DNA from: Casuarina equisetifolia
Lineage: Eukaryota > Streptophyta > Magnoliopsida > Fagales > Casuarinaceae
Assembly (NCBI GenBank): GCA_028551475.1
Contig: CM052358.1
Location: forward strand, 4,032,501 to 4,096,500
DNA length: 64,000 nucleotides
Direction: 5' to 3'
This document shows, piece by piece, positions 1 through 11,064 of this stretch. A program made the translations under genes and the position numbers. The number at the start of each line of letters is the position of its first letter. Positions within the stretch are counted from its first letter, which is position 1. The notes beneath the pieces were generated by a model. The model was not told where the DNA came from, did not search any database, and saw nothing but the letters and a program-made list of their open reading frames with translations.

Positions 1-3000
1 ACCATGATCCGCTTCTGAGAAAGCGCCAAGGTCCTGTTCCTGTGCCCATCCTGCAAATTGAGAGACAACTCCATTTCAGCCAATTTTCAAAGCAGAAAAG
101 TTTCTGAATTCCTACACAAAGATCAAGGATCTTTCTTATTACGCTTCTTGCTTAAAATATTACCTCCAAATACCAGCAAATGTGCGCAGAAACATGTAGA
201 TGGTTAAAGCAATCCAGATGCCAAAAAATCCATTGTTTTTATAGAGAATGAACAAGGATGTAATGCTTGCTACGGCCACAAGAACCTGACCAAGGAAAGT
301 CGACGGGAAACATTCTTGTCAAACAGGAATTCTGAGAAAATTAAGTTGGAAAAAGATCAAATTCTACATGTGGTGTGGAGAAGAGCTCATAAAACTCACC
401 AAAGAGTATGCGGAGTATGCAAAATCAGACGCTCCAAAGCTCACCCCATCGAAGACAAAAGCTAATGAGTTGATCGGTTGTGTAGCAGCAACAAACTGGT
501 GCAGAGATGGACGAGTGAAAGCAGTTAGTAGAAGAAAAGAAAATAAAGATGTTCTAAATATGATGTTGCAGAGCAGGGGGTTTAACCGGGAGTCCTATCC
601 TTATAAGGTGCAGGACGTTAACATCTCTTGAAAAGATTCCTGCTCCAAAGTACAAGCCAATTCCAACGACGAGAGCAAGCCCCACCCCAAGAACAAAACT
701 CATCTGTATGTCATCAATGTTTCATATATTAAGCTGAGGTAAGTCTACGGGATACTGAAATCTAAGAGATACCAATATATCAATATTGATAGGCCTTATC
801 ACAAACAAAATTGTGTCAAGGCCATTGGTAGCCTCAATCTGGAATTAGCTAGTACCTGTAACACCCGGTTTGCTACAGCAGTTGCCTTCTTCAAGTCTTT
901 CTCAGCAAATGCACAAGCTAGGATGGCCTAGCAATAGAAGAGAGGAGAAAGAACAGATAGCAGTATAGACAGTTAGCATTGGAAATTTCCACGTACAAAA
1001 GAGAGATGAGAAAAATGATCTTTACCTGTCCAGCTACAGCCAAGCCATCTGAGAGGAGTGATGATGTCAACCAGACCTGTAAGCATGTCTGGAATGCAGC
1101 CATGGGCGTTGCACCCAACCGTGCTGCCAATGAGGCTGCCAAGGTCACACAGAATGTGACAGCGACTACTCTTGCTAACAGCAGACCACCTGTATCCATG
1201 CAAGTATATAACAGCATTTAAACATTAAGCTCAATTTCCAAGAACAAACGGTTCAGAAGGAAGAAAGGCAGTGATATAGGATCTTTTAAGCCCCTTACCA
1301 TTTTTAAGGAACCGACTAAACTGCAATTGCTTAAGACTTGGGGGTAGGAGGTAAACTTTTCTCATTAACATCCAGAATAGGACTGAGAAAATCAAGTACC
1401 TGAAAAGATAATCTTCCCATCAGACAAATACCAGTGAAGATGCCATGGAACAATGATAAGTAAAGTTTCCAATTAACTTAGATTAAATCATTAAGAAAAT
1501 TTGTAGGTATGAAACAAAGTATGAAAGAATCGATCCAACTTACTGAGATAAAACATGGGCAAGTGCTGCACCGCTGATGCCCATACGCAAGACAAAGATA
1601 AAAAGGGGGTCCAACATGATATTCGTTGTGTATCCCGCAACTGTATCAAAGCCAAAATAGTAAATAAACGAGAATCAGCTGATTTATTCATCAATCTCTA
1701 GCTAGCATATTAGACCTCGTAATTTATCGAAAATCAGTCAGTAATTTTTATATTTTAACCTGCACTTTCATATGCTTATATTTCTCAAGATGAGAACATT
1801 TAGTTACTGCACCTTATCATTTCAATGGATTGCACACCGGGAGAAGATTTATTTCATGTATCACACGGAATGAATTGTATGTGCAGAATGTTTGTGTGCA
1901 AACGAAAAATACAACGTAAATCTAAGTACATATAGCTAAGAGCATTCTAAAAGAGCAGGATGAGCAACAATAGTGTTTGCAGAATATATAGAAACTCTGC
2001 CTACCAATGACATATAGAGGAGTTTTTGTATCCTTAAACCCTCGAAAGATCCCTTGGATGGCCAAGGAGAGAAGAACTGCAGGCGCACCGAGCGATCTTA
2101 ATTTCAAGTATTTTAGTGCTGGGGCTAGCATAGGCGAGCTCTACTCAGAGAAAGAAAGAAAAACCAAAAAACAATAAACAAAAAATTAGAGATGGACCGT
2201 TACCATTTTTAATTGATAATGTTAAGAGATAGCTGCCTCACCTAATAGATTACCATATTAATGCCTATGATTAGGCACAATATCATTGTAATTATTGTAA
2301 ATATTTAGGTTACCTTTCCTAGGCTAGGCTATGTCTCTATAAATGTATAGCAAACATTATAAAGTTAATCATAGCAATAGAGAAATTCATTCTGCTCCCT
2401 CGAAGTTTTTTACTTTCTTACATGGTATCAGAGCCAAGATACCATGTAAGAAAGTGGATGATGATCCAAGATACCCGGATTGGGTGTGAGTGGATAGCCT
2501 GAAGAGCCCTGAAAATAAGATCCACCATAGGCTTTTGTATAATGTTGGGAAACTCTCTAATTTTGTGGCACTCCAAAAAACAACCCATTGTGTTTTATCA
2601 TCAGCTGAAGCAGAATACAGAGCTATGCAACTTACCACTTGTGAAATAGTATGGATCATTGGATTACTTAAAGATTTTGGTTTTTACATAAAACGTCCAG
2701 CATTACTCCATTGTGACAATGAAGCTGTGGAGAAGATTGCAGCAAACCCTATATTTCATGAGTGCACAAAGCATATTGAAGTTGAATGTCATTATGTCAG
2801 AGAAAAGCTTCAATAAGGAATCATTATAACATGACATGTACCAATCAAGGAACAACCTACTGACCTACTCATTAAGGCACTCAACAACAAACAACATTGG
2901 CATCTTCTCTCCAAGCTCGGAGTATTTGATTTATTCAAATCTCCAGCTTGAGGGGGAGTGTTAAGAGATAACTGCCTCACCTAATACATTACCATATTAG

Positions 3001-4922
3001 TGCCTATGGTTAGGCACAATATCATTGTAATTATTGTAAATATTTAGGTTACCTTTCCTAGGCTAGGCTATGTCTCTATAAATATATAACAAACATTGTA
3101 AAGTTAATCATAGCAATAGAGAAATTCATTCTGCTCCCTCGAAGTTTTTTACTTTCTTACGGATAAGAGCTGACTTTAACGCATATATATTTAGTAAAAT
3201 ACTCATAATGAATACACTTACAGATTTCACACCCATGACATGCAAGAGAGGTTTGGCCCCGAGTACCAGGACTATAGCTTGAATGACTCCAAGAACCGCG
3301 CCAAAAAGTAGTGCAGTTGAAGCTGAATCAATATGTCGCTTCTCGTTTATGACTTTGGTCCTGCTTTTGTCGCAATCGGTGGAAGAGGGAGCTTTGCCGT
3401 CAGCAGTTGCATCAAAATCTGATAATCAACCATCACCAACATTTAAGATATCAATGTCACTATACTGTTTCTTTAGTTCATCCAGACAAGGATCGGTAGG
3501 ATGATAAGCTGAACTTAATTAGAAATGACACTGTCTTAGCCATTGGCATATCAGACGCATAAACACATGTTCTAACACACGAAGGACAGAAAGAGATACC
3601 TTCTTCTGGTGCCAGCTCTTTCGAATCTTTCTTGCCTACATCTTTGTCCCCATCCTCCCTCATAGAGTTTTTCGTTTCACTGCTCTCTGTTGAACTCTCT
3701 TCTGAGAGCTTACTTGTTCTTGCTACACCTTTTCCCACTCCCTCGGATATCCTATTTTTCGGCATAAATTCTTTTCTTTCACTGCTTTTATGTGAGCTCT
3801 TTTCCAACTCCTTTCCCTTCTTTCCACACTCACCCTTTTCCATATCCTCAAGCATATCATCTTCAGATGCCCAACCTGTTGTTTCACCTTTTTCTTCTGA
3901 GCTTTTTTCTTCTCCTTTGATACCGACTCTTCCAATGGTGTCTTCCTCAGCAACAAAGGAGGTCGTAATACTGACTAATGGGAATATAGTAATCCTTGAA
4001 GCTTGATTGAACAAGGCAATAGAAGCTCCTGCAGCTGCAAGTTCCACCGGGCCTACATAGAGAAACAGAAAAAGCTTGAAGACCATGATTAATGGATTAA
4101 CAATGTTTTGTTAAGTTAAGAACGCAGGCAGGTCTAAAACCCTGTTCATTAACTAGGTAGATCTGCAACTTTAGCGTATGAAAAACAGTTAAAAGGAAAA
4201 AAAAAGGAGAAAAAAAAAGCAGTGGAAATGAGTCCATGAATCTCATAGTTGATCACCGCAATATGCAAATCGGTTACATTGGCAACAGATCTCCACGGAG
4301 CTCTTTTTGCGCTAAGAACAACAATCATTCATGAGTTATGATGGCCAGCCGGCGGCTGTTCACTGAGGGTGGCCGACATACAGTAAAATATGTGGCACAG
4401 TTATAGAAATTACGCTTATAAGTTAAGATTCCTGCCAGGTTGGTAACCCTGGTATCATGTTAAGATTGTCACGACACGTGAGGCGGTAGGCTGCATAAAT
4501 CTCGGGTCAAAAGCAGGAGTACGGATTCAACGTCAAGAATTCATCACATTCACTAGTATAAAAGGCATTAAGCCCTCAACAGACTTGAAGGATGCCATGA
4601 CATACCTATATGACCAATGAATGCTGTGTCAATCAGAGAAGCAATGGGATCAGCGGCTACAGCAAGGGCAGCAGGTAATGCAATCCCCAGTATCTCCCAA
4701 GCAAGATTATCCAACTTGAAAACAAGCCTGTAATCACATTGTTCAAATCAAATATTAGTTTGATGTAACACATAGATATTTGCCAATACAAACAGAGTTT
4801 TCTTATCATTACGTATTTACTGCAACATATTCAGAACTTTACCTTGCATCTCTAAAGAAAACAAACATTGGCAGCCTCTTCCAGCTTCTCGAAACTGCAC
4901 GTGAACTCGTGTCATTATCCAT
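1..4922 (-). CDS. MATE citrate-type efflux transporter, copy A (FRD3/DTX42-like), 3' end cut by window
   Basis: Multidrug and toxic compound extrusion protein of the FRD3/DTX42 clade, whose known members are plasma-membrane citrate exporters for xylem iron transport or aluminium tolerance. I assembled 13 exons on the minus strand: 4843-4922, 4606-4727, 3600-4052, 3222-3418, 2005-2140, 1544-1640, 1299-1399, 1026-1189, 856-927, 587-703, 400-495, 164-285 and 1-50. All junctions are GT/AG and in phase. The start is the ATG at 4920-4922 (MDNDTSSRAV). Family motifs include ADPIASLIDTAFIGHIG in TM1, FNQASRITIFPLVSITTSF in TM2, GIFRGFKDTKTPLY, and a GTGTGPWRFLRS tail. Residues ~103-251 form a long charged loop between TM2 and TM3, as in this clade. 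By comparison with copy B only TCT TAG is missing, giving 603 aa. Intron 4 holds a Copia-type insertion. Residue 532 is Ser, where copy B has Asn (DGVNFGASDF). The substrate is inferred from the clade. Confidence 0.93.
2220..2422 (+). repeat. 5' LTR of the intronic Copia element
   Basis: This 203-bp LTR begins TGTTAAGAG and ends TTTCTTACA. A TATA-like CTCTATAAATG lies at about 2334-2344. The PBS begins at the next base. Confidence 0.94.
2412..2455. repeat. Perfect 18-bp inverted repeat spanning the LTR/PBS junction
   Basis: The arm at 2412-2429 (last 11 bases of the LTR plus the first 7 of the PBS) is an exact reverse complement of 2438-2455, with an 8-nt loop AGAGCCAA. As RNA or single-stranded DNA it would fold into a hairpin that covers most of the primer binding site. 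The second arm is not normal Copia leader sequence and looks like an inverted copy of the LTR end plus PBS. Confidence 0.93.
2959..3161 (+). repeat. 3' LTR of the intronic Copia element
   Basis: This 203-bp direct copy of 2220-2422 is preceded by a polypurine tract and followed by target duplication GATAA. The terminal CA has become CG. Confidence 0.94.
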
Positions 4923-5034
4923 GATATTAAACGCCGGACAAACTTTGTGTTCTATCTCAGACGCCAAGGTTGAAGTGTCGCTGGTGCTGTTGATACAGTA
5001 AAGAATAGAAGATACCGGCGAGCTTTATAACCTG
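4923..5034 (-). promoter_or_regulatory. Probable 5' UTR exon of MATE-A with upstream UTR intron
   Basis: On the minus strand a good acceptor (CATCTCTGCAG) sits at about 5035 and precedes about 112 nt of leader before the ATG. Copy B keeps the same acceptor near 32177. This suggests a 5' UTR intron with its donor further upstream (about 5190-5200). It is inferred from splice-like sequence only, and no transcript evidence is available. Confidence 0.45.
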
Positions 5035-8000
5035 CAGAGATGCATGCAAATGAACATCTGTCACTGGTTCCTAAGAATAAACTAAAACATATGATCCCAC
5101 AACACCGGCAGCGGTTCATTGTCGGAGATGGTTATGGAAATGGAAGCTTAATCATCAAGCAATTAACATACAGAAGAGGATATTTGGAAATTTACCGACA
5201 CTGCCCTTGTTATTGAAACGCTAAGTGGCTCGCCCGGTGCGTATCACTGGGCCTGGAAAACAACAATGCAGTTTACGATGATTTCAAAGTGAATTTAAAC
5301 TATATTGTTGAACTCAGCGACAGTTGAAACCTCCCTAAGATCTTCTAGTTCTCTTAGTTCCATAACAAAACTAAACCTTCCTTAGTACAAGTACGGTCAA
5401 TGATGAAGAACTTATTTCATGGAAATCGGCTTAATTTTTTTATAGGAAAAGAACAATAAGTCAGACAAATCTGACTATTGCTGCCAAAGGGATTGCATAA
5501 ACCTTCCTAGGCTACCCCGGTTCCAAGATAACCCCCAGGACGACTCCATTATTCTTGTTGAAAGAATGAGCGTAATGTCCTGAAAGGAATGTCCACTCTG
5601 TCCTTGTCTGAATGAATCCTTCTTGTGATCAGATACCACCTGTCTCTTCCGCAGGTGAACCACCAATAATCGTTAAACTATTTGGGGTATGGTCTCGGGT
5701 GCAAGCCAAATAATTTGCATGCCGCAAGAGAATGCATAAAAAAGCTAGCAAATAATGGAAACATCAACGACTTTTATGAAAGATGAAAGAATTGAATCTA
5801 GGAGATACTAATGAACTTCCTCCTTTTTCACTTTTCAAAATTTTTTTTTTCTTGTTGTGCTCAAATCTCATTTGAATACCTCTCCAGGTGTTGAGCATCA
5901 AACCTACCGGACCTACGGATTGGGATATTCTTGAAACTAATGAGAAAAAATGGTGGCTTGGAGCTTCATTATTTCGACAAGTGTCCTTCCATTGAATCTC
6001 CTTGTTGTGGAGAGGGTTGTCCGAAAGCAATGTACGGCGCATGCAATGAAAGATTGGAAGTAGATCAGACATAGGGATGAACACCAGGTTACTGTCCCCT
6101 AATAATAGAACTTTTAAACCACTGCGAACGTACGAATGCAAGCAATGTGATTTGAGTATCTGATACAAAAGTTCTTTGATATGATTTGAGGATTCTAAAA
6201 GACAGAGAACAGCCCGAGACTACTCCCTACCGTGATGACATGTTACTGCCAAGCAGCGAATTCACTGGTTAACTAGGTAGTCCATCCAGGTTCTTTACGG
6301 GACAGTTTATCAGCTAAACGACTAGCCATAGAAATGGCACTGAAACAAAGGAAAAACCAAACTGAAATTACATTGTGATGCACTTACAAAAATAGAGACA
6401 CATGGTTACCAAAAGACGTGGCTTCTAAGAGAAGATACGCTGGATTGGTCCTACAATTATGGCTTTAGGAAAGTTGATCTCACCCAAATCAAGGCCAGTT
6501 GATGCACATTCAAAAGCCCCTAAAGCAAAAATGCCAAACAGTAACTTATTCATGGGTATGTTCCTTATCAAACATGTACACGCAACAAGGAAAAAAAAAG
6601 ATTTTTAGTTTTGCTTTTCCTAGTATACGGTGTTGTCATTCGTTTGTAGCGAACTATACCCGCGTTTTTATTTTTTCATTAGCTTCAAAAGACATTTTTA
6701 AGGTGGTTGGTAATGTGCTGGAGTACAAACAGCGGTGGATCGATCCTTTCCAATCGCTTTCAGGGAACTAAAAGCACTTTTCTTTGAAGGAATTTGTAAA
6801 ATTTATGACACTATCGAGCTTTATCTTTATTTATAATATGAATTGATAAGATCCAGCTTTTTCTTTTGACTGTGACACACCCACCTTCCTCCCACCCCCA
6901 CCCTTTATTTTGTTATTCACCATGAGGTTGTTCTAATTGAAGGCCCCGGTCAATCTATAAAACAAAGGTAATGGAACTTTATAGTAATTTTCGCAGTCTA
7001 ATATTCTTGTTTAGTTGTCACATCGCACAAAGTAGGTTCTAGAGGAGATAAAATGGTAATAGGAACCAAAATCTAAAGGGATCATAATAGAAAAACCCTT
7101 TTAATAGAATGACTTCAATAATTTCAACTATGAAAAGGTTTTTATATAGAGAATCTTGCCCTTGGTAAAATATATCCAAGGGGTAGAGAAAGGAAGGTTT
7201 TTAGTTATTTAATAAACTGTCACATACTTATGAAGTAGCGTGGAATACATCAAGGTAAATAACATAAAAAATTCCCTTCCTTTCTTTTGCCTGTTTTATG
7301 TATAGAGCTGCGGTATTCCACAGCACAAGTTTTAGACACACATCTTCATCGTAATTTATGCATTTTGTCAATCCTAAGGTAGGATACTCCAATCAACATA
7401 GTACCTCTAGATGTGAGGTTAGGGAGGCCTTTTCTGTACAGTGACGACAACCACTCTTCTTGTATTCTCAGCTCTGAGATAATACCTCTTTGAGTAAGCC
7501 AAGAACAAAAAGAGCGGGGGAACAAAAATTGTGCGCCATGTGGGTGTGGAAAATTGTACGACCAAAAGTTATTCGACAATGGAGGGCAAGAAAAATGAAT
7601 ATTTGGAAATGTTGCACAAACTAGGAAAGGACAATGGTGTGAAAACGAGTACTAGAATAAACCAAAAACAGCAGAAAGAAGTACGTAGCTTGTCGCAGGT
7701 CAGGGATACTAAAATCCAGAGGAAGTAACTGGGGATGTGTTCATCGGGGTCTTAATCCAAGTCCACCCCGGTCGCCACCGCGGTCACTGCTGACAAGGTT
7801 CTTCCCAACGAACACTGGACCGTAGTCCCTGGTTGGTGATCAACATCTGTCATTTTGTGTTGACATTTACAGATGACGTACGGACCTTCTCGTCCTTGCA
7901 ACCACGGAGGTTGTCGAGGAATTTCATGTATGAAGACCATATGTCGAGTTGTAAAAACATTTTGTTTTTGGCCTGTTGTATATCGAAGTAACGTGGAAAA

Positions 8001-9024
8001 CATATATGAATCTAGGTTGCTTCACGAGACTCGTCCTAATTTTTTACGAGATTATTCGAATTTGTCGTAACATATTTGAACTTCATGTAATTCCAAAGTA
8101 AAATCACATCAGAACAGTTGTCAAACATTATTTATTTCATGGCGACAAAAATAGTGAAAACAACACCAGAATTATTTGTTGTTTGATTAATACAGGATGT
8201 CATCAAGTCAGTATGACCATGGCAATAAACGAAACCAACAGAAATCTCTCAGAGTCCACACCAACCCAAATGTGTGCATATAGAGTGAGAAAAGCTTATG
8301 CTACTGACACGTGTGACAGAAGAGAGAAAAGAGACTTTTTTTTTGTGGTTTGGTTTCGCATTATCGGTAAATTGGAAAATGGGCTTTTTAAAAAAAAAAA
8401 AATTAGAAACGTATTTTCATTTTGCACGTGTGCAGTTGTTTATTGTATTAAAGATTGTAAAACGTACAAGATATCCTTTAATATTAAAATAAATACAATT
8501 TGTTTTGTAAAAGTTCTAAACTTATGCAGGAAAAAAAATTCATGGGATTAAATTTGAATAAGGAAAATACTCAAATCAGTGTACTTTTGATAACGGAAGA
8601 ATCATGAACTTAAACTCGACAAAAAACATCTTGAAAAATGTTTATTAACTCAAATAATTTTGGTAAATTGTTTATCAAAAACGAACAATCTATCGCTTGG
8701 ATTGACTCATCTTATCTAAAGTCACTCTGTATTAGTCTCAGATTTGATCCTGTGAGGCATTCAAAGCCTACCCACCTTTTGCACCCCCATTGGGTTGGTA
8801 TTGTGCCTTATCTCGCGCTAGTTTAGGGTCATGCCTTGACAGAAAGGGGTGCCCAGGTGTGACTTAGGAGCCTTACAGGAATAGAAAGAAACCCAAAAAA
8901 CTCCAGAGGGCAAATTGGAACAATCGGACTGAGACATAACAAAGACAATAACGTAGGTAGCAAGATAGTTTGTGCTAGGCCCAAGGCTATACCCACTCAG
9001 TTTGGGATTGATCTAGGTGAAAGA
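5035..9024. other. Upstream region of MATE-A, co-duplicated with 32177-35630, no gene seen
   Basis: The region aligns in long patches with the region upstream of MATE-B. Landmarks are the AACCTTCCTAGGCTACCCC block at 5500-5520, matching ~32615, and the CCACCGCGGTC block at 7775-7785, matching ~34405. Short ORFs are not preserved in frame between the copies, so I call none. The ATG-proximal part must contain the MATE-A promoter. The segment at about 8700-8930 is mostly missing from arm B. Confidence 0.7.
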
Positions 9025-9029
9025 TATCC

Positions 9030-9176
9030 TGTTACGAGTTAAGAGTAATTGGGGGGCTCTCACCACCTAAGGCCGGTCTTTTGGTGTAGTTGGTTCCCCC
9101 GTTACAATTGGTATCAGAGCCATAACCCACAGGTCCTAGGTGGTGAGAGCCCCCCAATTACTCTTAGCCCGTAACA
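9030..9176. mobile_element. 147-bp foldback element with LTR and PBS features
   Basis: This insertion is absent from the matching site in arm B (about 35625). It starts TGTTACGAG and ends CGTAACA with a 5-bp duplication TATCC (9025-9029 and 9177-9181), the TG...CA ends and 5-bp duplication expected of LTR-element integrase. Its ends are 40-bp inverted repeats (9030-9069 and 9137-9176) with two mismatches. The left part reads like a small LTR ending CCCGTTACA at 9106, followed two bases later by the initiator-Met PBS TGGTATCAGAGCC (9109-9121). The right part is an inverted copy of the LTR start instead of a direct LTR. It could also be read as a MITE with ends GTTAC/GTAAC and a 7-bp duplication ATATCCT, but the internal PBS favours an LTR origin. 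Confidence 0.85.
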
Positions 9177-9181
9177 TATCC

Positions 9182-11064
9182 TGTCTACAGAATTCGAGTT
9201 AACACTACAACGAGATACTACGCAATTCTTTCCGATAAAGATAATACTTTTCCCATAGATCGTCTTAAATTAGGCAAAAGTTTTAGAGATCATGTGTTTA
9301 TCTCTTCAACTTTCCAGGTAACCTTGATATTTAACCTTAATCTTTTTCAACATTACCCGATGTTTCTTGACATACAAGGGGCTTTTTTGATAGAAGAGTT
9401 TGTTCTAGTACGTATGTAGATTATTTAGATGCTCCACTAAAGGAAGGAACCACTTTGTATTGTTATCTTTGACCACCTACCTGTCTTACGTCGGTGGAGT
9501 TCGTGGTTCAAATGCTAAGAACATCAAAATACAATACTCCTAGCTTTGGTGCTTCTGTCATTCCTTATAACCACGCAAAGCTTATTTATATATTGGTTAG
9601 AATCTCACAAGATCGTAACTTTACATTAGGTGGATCTAGAGAGATTCGCCGAAGAAAATCAGGAAGATGTAGATCTAGACCCACATTTTCAATTACACTT
9701 CGTAATTGAAAGGGAAGCAAGAACTTAAATTCATACAGAAAGTTACACTTTCTCGAAAGTCAAGATTTGAAGTCGCCGTTGTAGTTTACGTGCGCACGTA
9801 TTCTAACTTTTATAAATCATTTGGGTCTCTATGAATTCTATGGGTAGAACTGATATGAACACTAAGTGTATGCTATCAATTAATGCATACCAATAGGCAT
9901 GGATGGCTGAACATGCATGTTCGAGTCTCTCTGTATCTGAGAAAGAGAAAGCATCTATTGACCAATGACCAGGCTCTGTACGGGAAGCATAGAATATGGA
10001 GAAATTGAAAGGAACGCGTCAATAGTAAACCGTGTGACTCATGAAATGATGATCAACAAACGGTGAAAAGAAATTAGCAATTAAGGAAACCAGCATACCT
10101 TAGCAATTGTTCTGCAAGAGGCAGCGGGATGCTCTTTACACCAACTTCCTTTTGTTTTTATGCCATCCGGCCGACTCGTCGCCTCTTAAATAGGCTTTCC
10201 TCATTCTCACAACTCATACAAATCATTAACAAATTACTTTATATTTGACTGTGTGGGGGGTGAGGGAGAGAGAGACCCACACAGAGACGAAGTGAAGAGA
10301 GAGAGAGAGAGACAGAAAAAAGCACGGAAATTTTGGCCATTCAGAGTCAAATAGCACTACAGAAGAAGAATAGTTTAGACCCGAAACGATTTAACGAAAA
10401 CGAAGACCATCTCCACTACGTCACTGACAAGACGACAATGTCGCCGAAGTTGCATGATAATTTATGGATTTGCATGTTGGTTTTTAAATGCTCCAGAGGA
10501 AATCCTCTATTCAATTACAAGCTATAACCTATATGGAATATTGTTCTACTTTGTGCTCCACAATTTTAAGTGCTTGAAGTAGGTAGCGATCAAACTTTTG
10601 CAGAAGTGGGCTGCGTAGGATTCCCAACACACCATGCCTGGAATTGCAGCTAGCTTCACGACCTAATTTTATTTCCGTCGGACGTTGGTGTTGCGGATTA
10701 AATTGATCAGGCTTTCACAATGCACCGCCAGTAGATTGTTTAGAAGATGATGGCCGTAGATCCGTGGGGCAAGTTTGTATTAAAGAATCTTATCGAGTGA
10801 TAATAGTTAAGTGGCATACTCTTATAAAGGGATCTTAGACAATGTTACATTACTTAAGAAATAGTTTTCTCAAGTCTCTAAGCATGCTGAATAAATAAGT
10901 TTTTAGTTATTTTGGAGATCTTTTTACACATTAAGAGTTATATTAATTCTAAATATCTTATTATTCCTTTTATTTCAAGTAGTATAAACAAAAGTTTCAT
11001 ACACAAATTTAATAATATGAACTTTAAAGTTTTTCCTTTTTCTATGGTGAATGGACCAATTGAT
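9182..11064. other. Intergenic, co-duplicated with ~35632-37425
   Basis: The segment is collinear with arm B throughout. It contains a TATA-like CTTAAATAGG near 10186 and a GA-rich tract (10266-10313) just before the decayed small ORF at 10333. No other coding signal was found. Confidence 0.65.
10324..10527 (+). pseudogene. Decayed copy of the small ORF at 36707-36973 (start codons lost)
   Basis: The first ~48 codons align without gaps to the arm-B ORF (for example LDPKRFNENEDHLHYV against LDPKRVKENEDYLHYL, and SPKLHDNLWICM against SPKLHENLWICM). Both ATGs of the B copy are lost here: the first is AAG and the second is ATT. After the shared part this copy leaves the B reading frame and stops at 10525-10527. 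I do not recognise the protein. It is a relic if the B copy is a real gene, and otherwise just duplicated noncoding DNA. Confidence 0.4.

Larger units (their letters stand above)
2220..3161 (+). mobile_element. Short non-autonomous Ty1-copia element in MATE-A intron 4
   Basis: Two 203-bp direct LTRs (2220-2422 and 2959-3161) start TGTTAAGAGATA. The left one ends TTACA and the right one TTACG. A perfect 5-bp target duplication GATAA flanks the element (2215-2219 and 3162-3166). A primer binding site matching initiator-Met tRNA, TGGTATCAGAGC, starts directly after the left LTR (2423-2434). A polypurine tract (TTGAGGGGGAG) directly precedes the right LTR. Only ~536 bp of interior remains: a piece of RNase H at 2490-2815, readable from LSSAEAEYRAM through HCDN to HIEVECHYVREKLQ and then a stop. 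Gag, protease, integrase and RT are absent, so the element could only move with help in trans. The LTRs differ at about 8 of 203 positions by my count. It is absent from intron 4 of copy B (134 bp there, 1081 bp here). Confidence 0.95.

Noticed and set aside
368..631. 87-codon plus-strand ORF conserved in both arms (also 28404-28661)
   Set aside because: It runs antisense to MATE exons 10-11 and their intron; the conservation comes from the MATE exons.
918..1217. Minus-strand ORF continuing past the exon 8 and exon 9 splice sites
   Set aside because: This is exon 8 plus intron read-through; the exon limits come from GT/AG sites and phase.
3632..4006. 124-codon plus-strand ORF rich in Ser and Leu (and its counterpart 30735-31097)
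   Set aside because: It is the antisense shadow of MATE exon 3; the charged loop codons give an open Ser/Pro/Leu frame on the other strand.
5475..5666. Conserved open frame shared with 32514-32780
   Set aside because: Reading frames are not kept between the arms (stops and frame changes differ), so this is duplicated noncoding DNA.
5764..6168. 134-codon minus-strand ORF in the MATE-A upstream region
   Set aside because: Arm B has large deletions and stops in the matching region (32890-33190), and no known domain is visible.
9030..9176. Ordinary MITE with a 7-bp target duplication
   Set aside because: Possible, but TG...CA ends, a 5-bp duplication and an internal Met-tRNA PBS fit an LTR-derived origin better; kept as the alternative reading.
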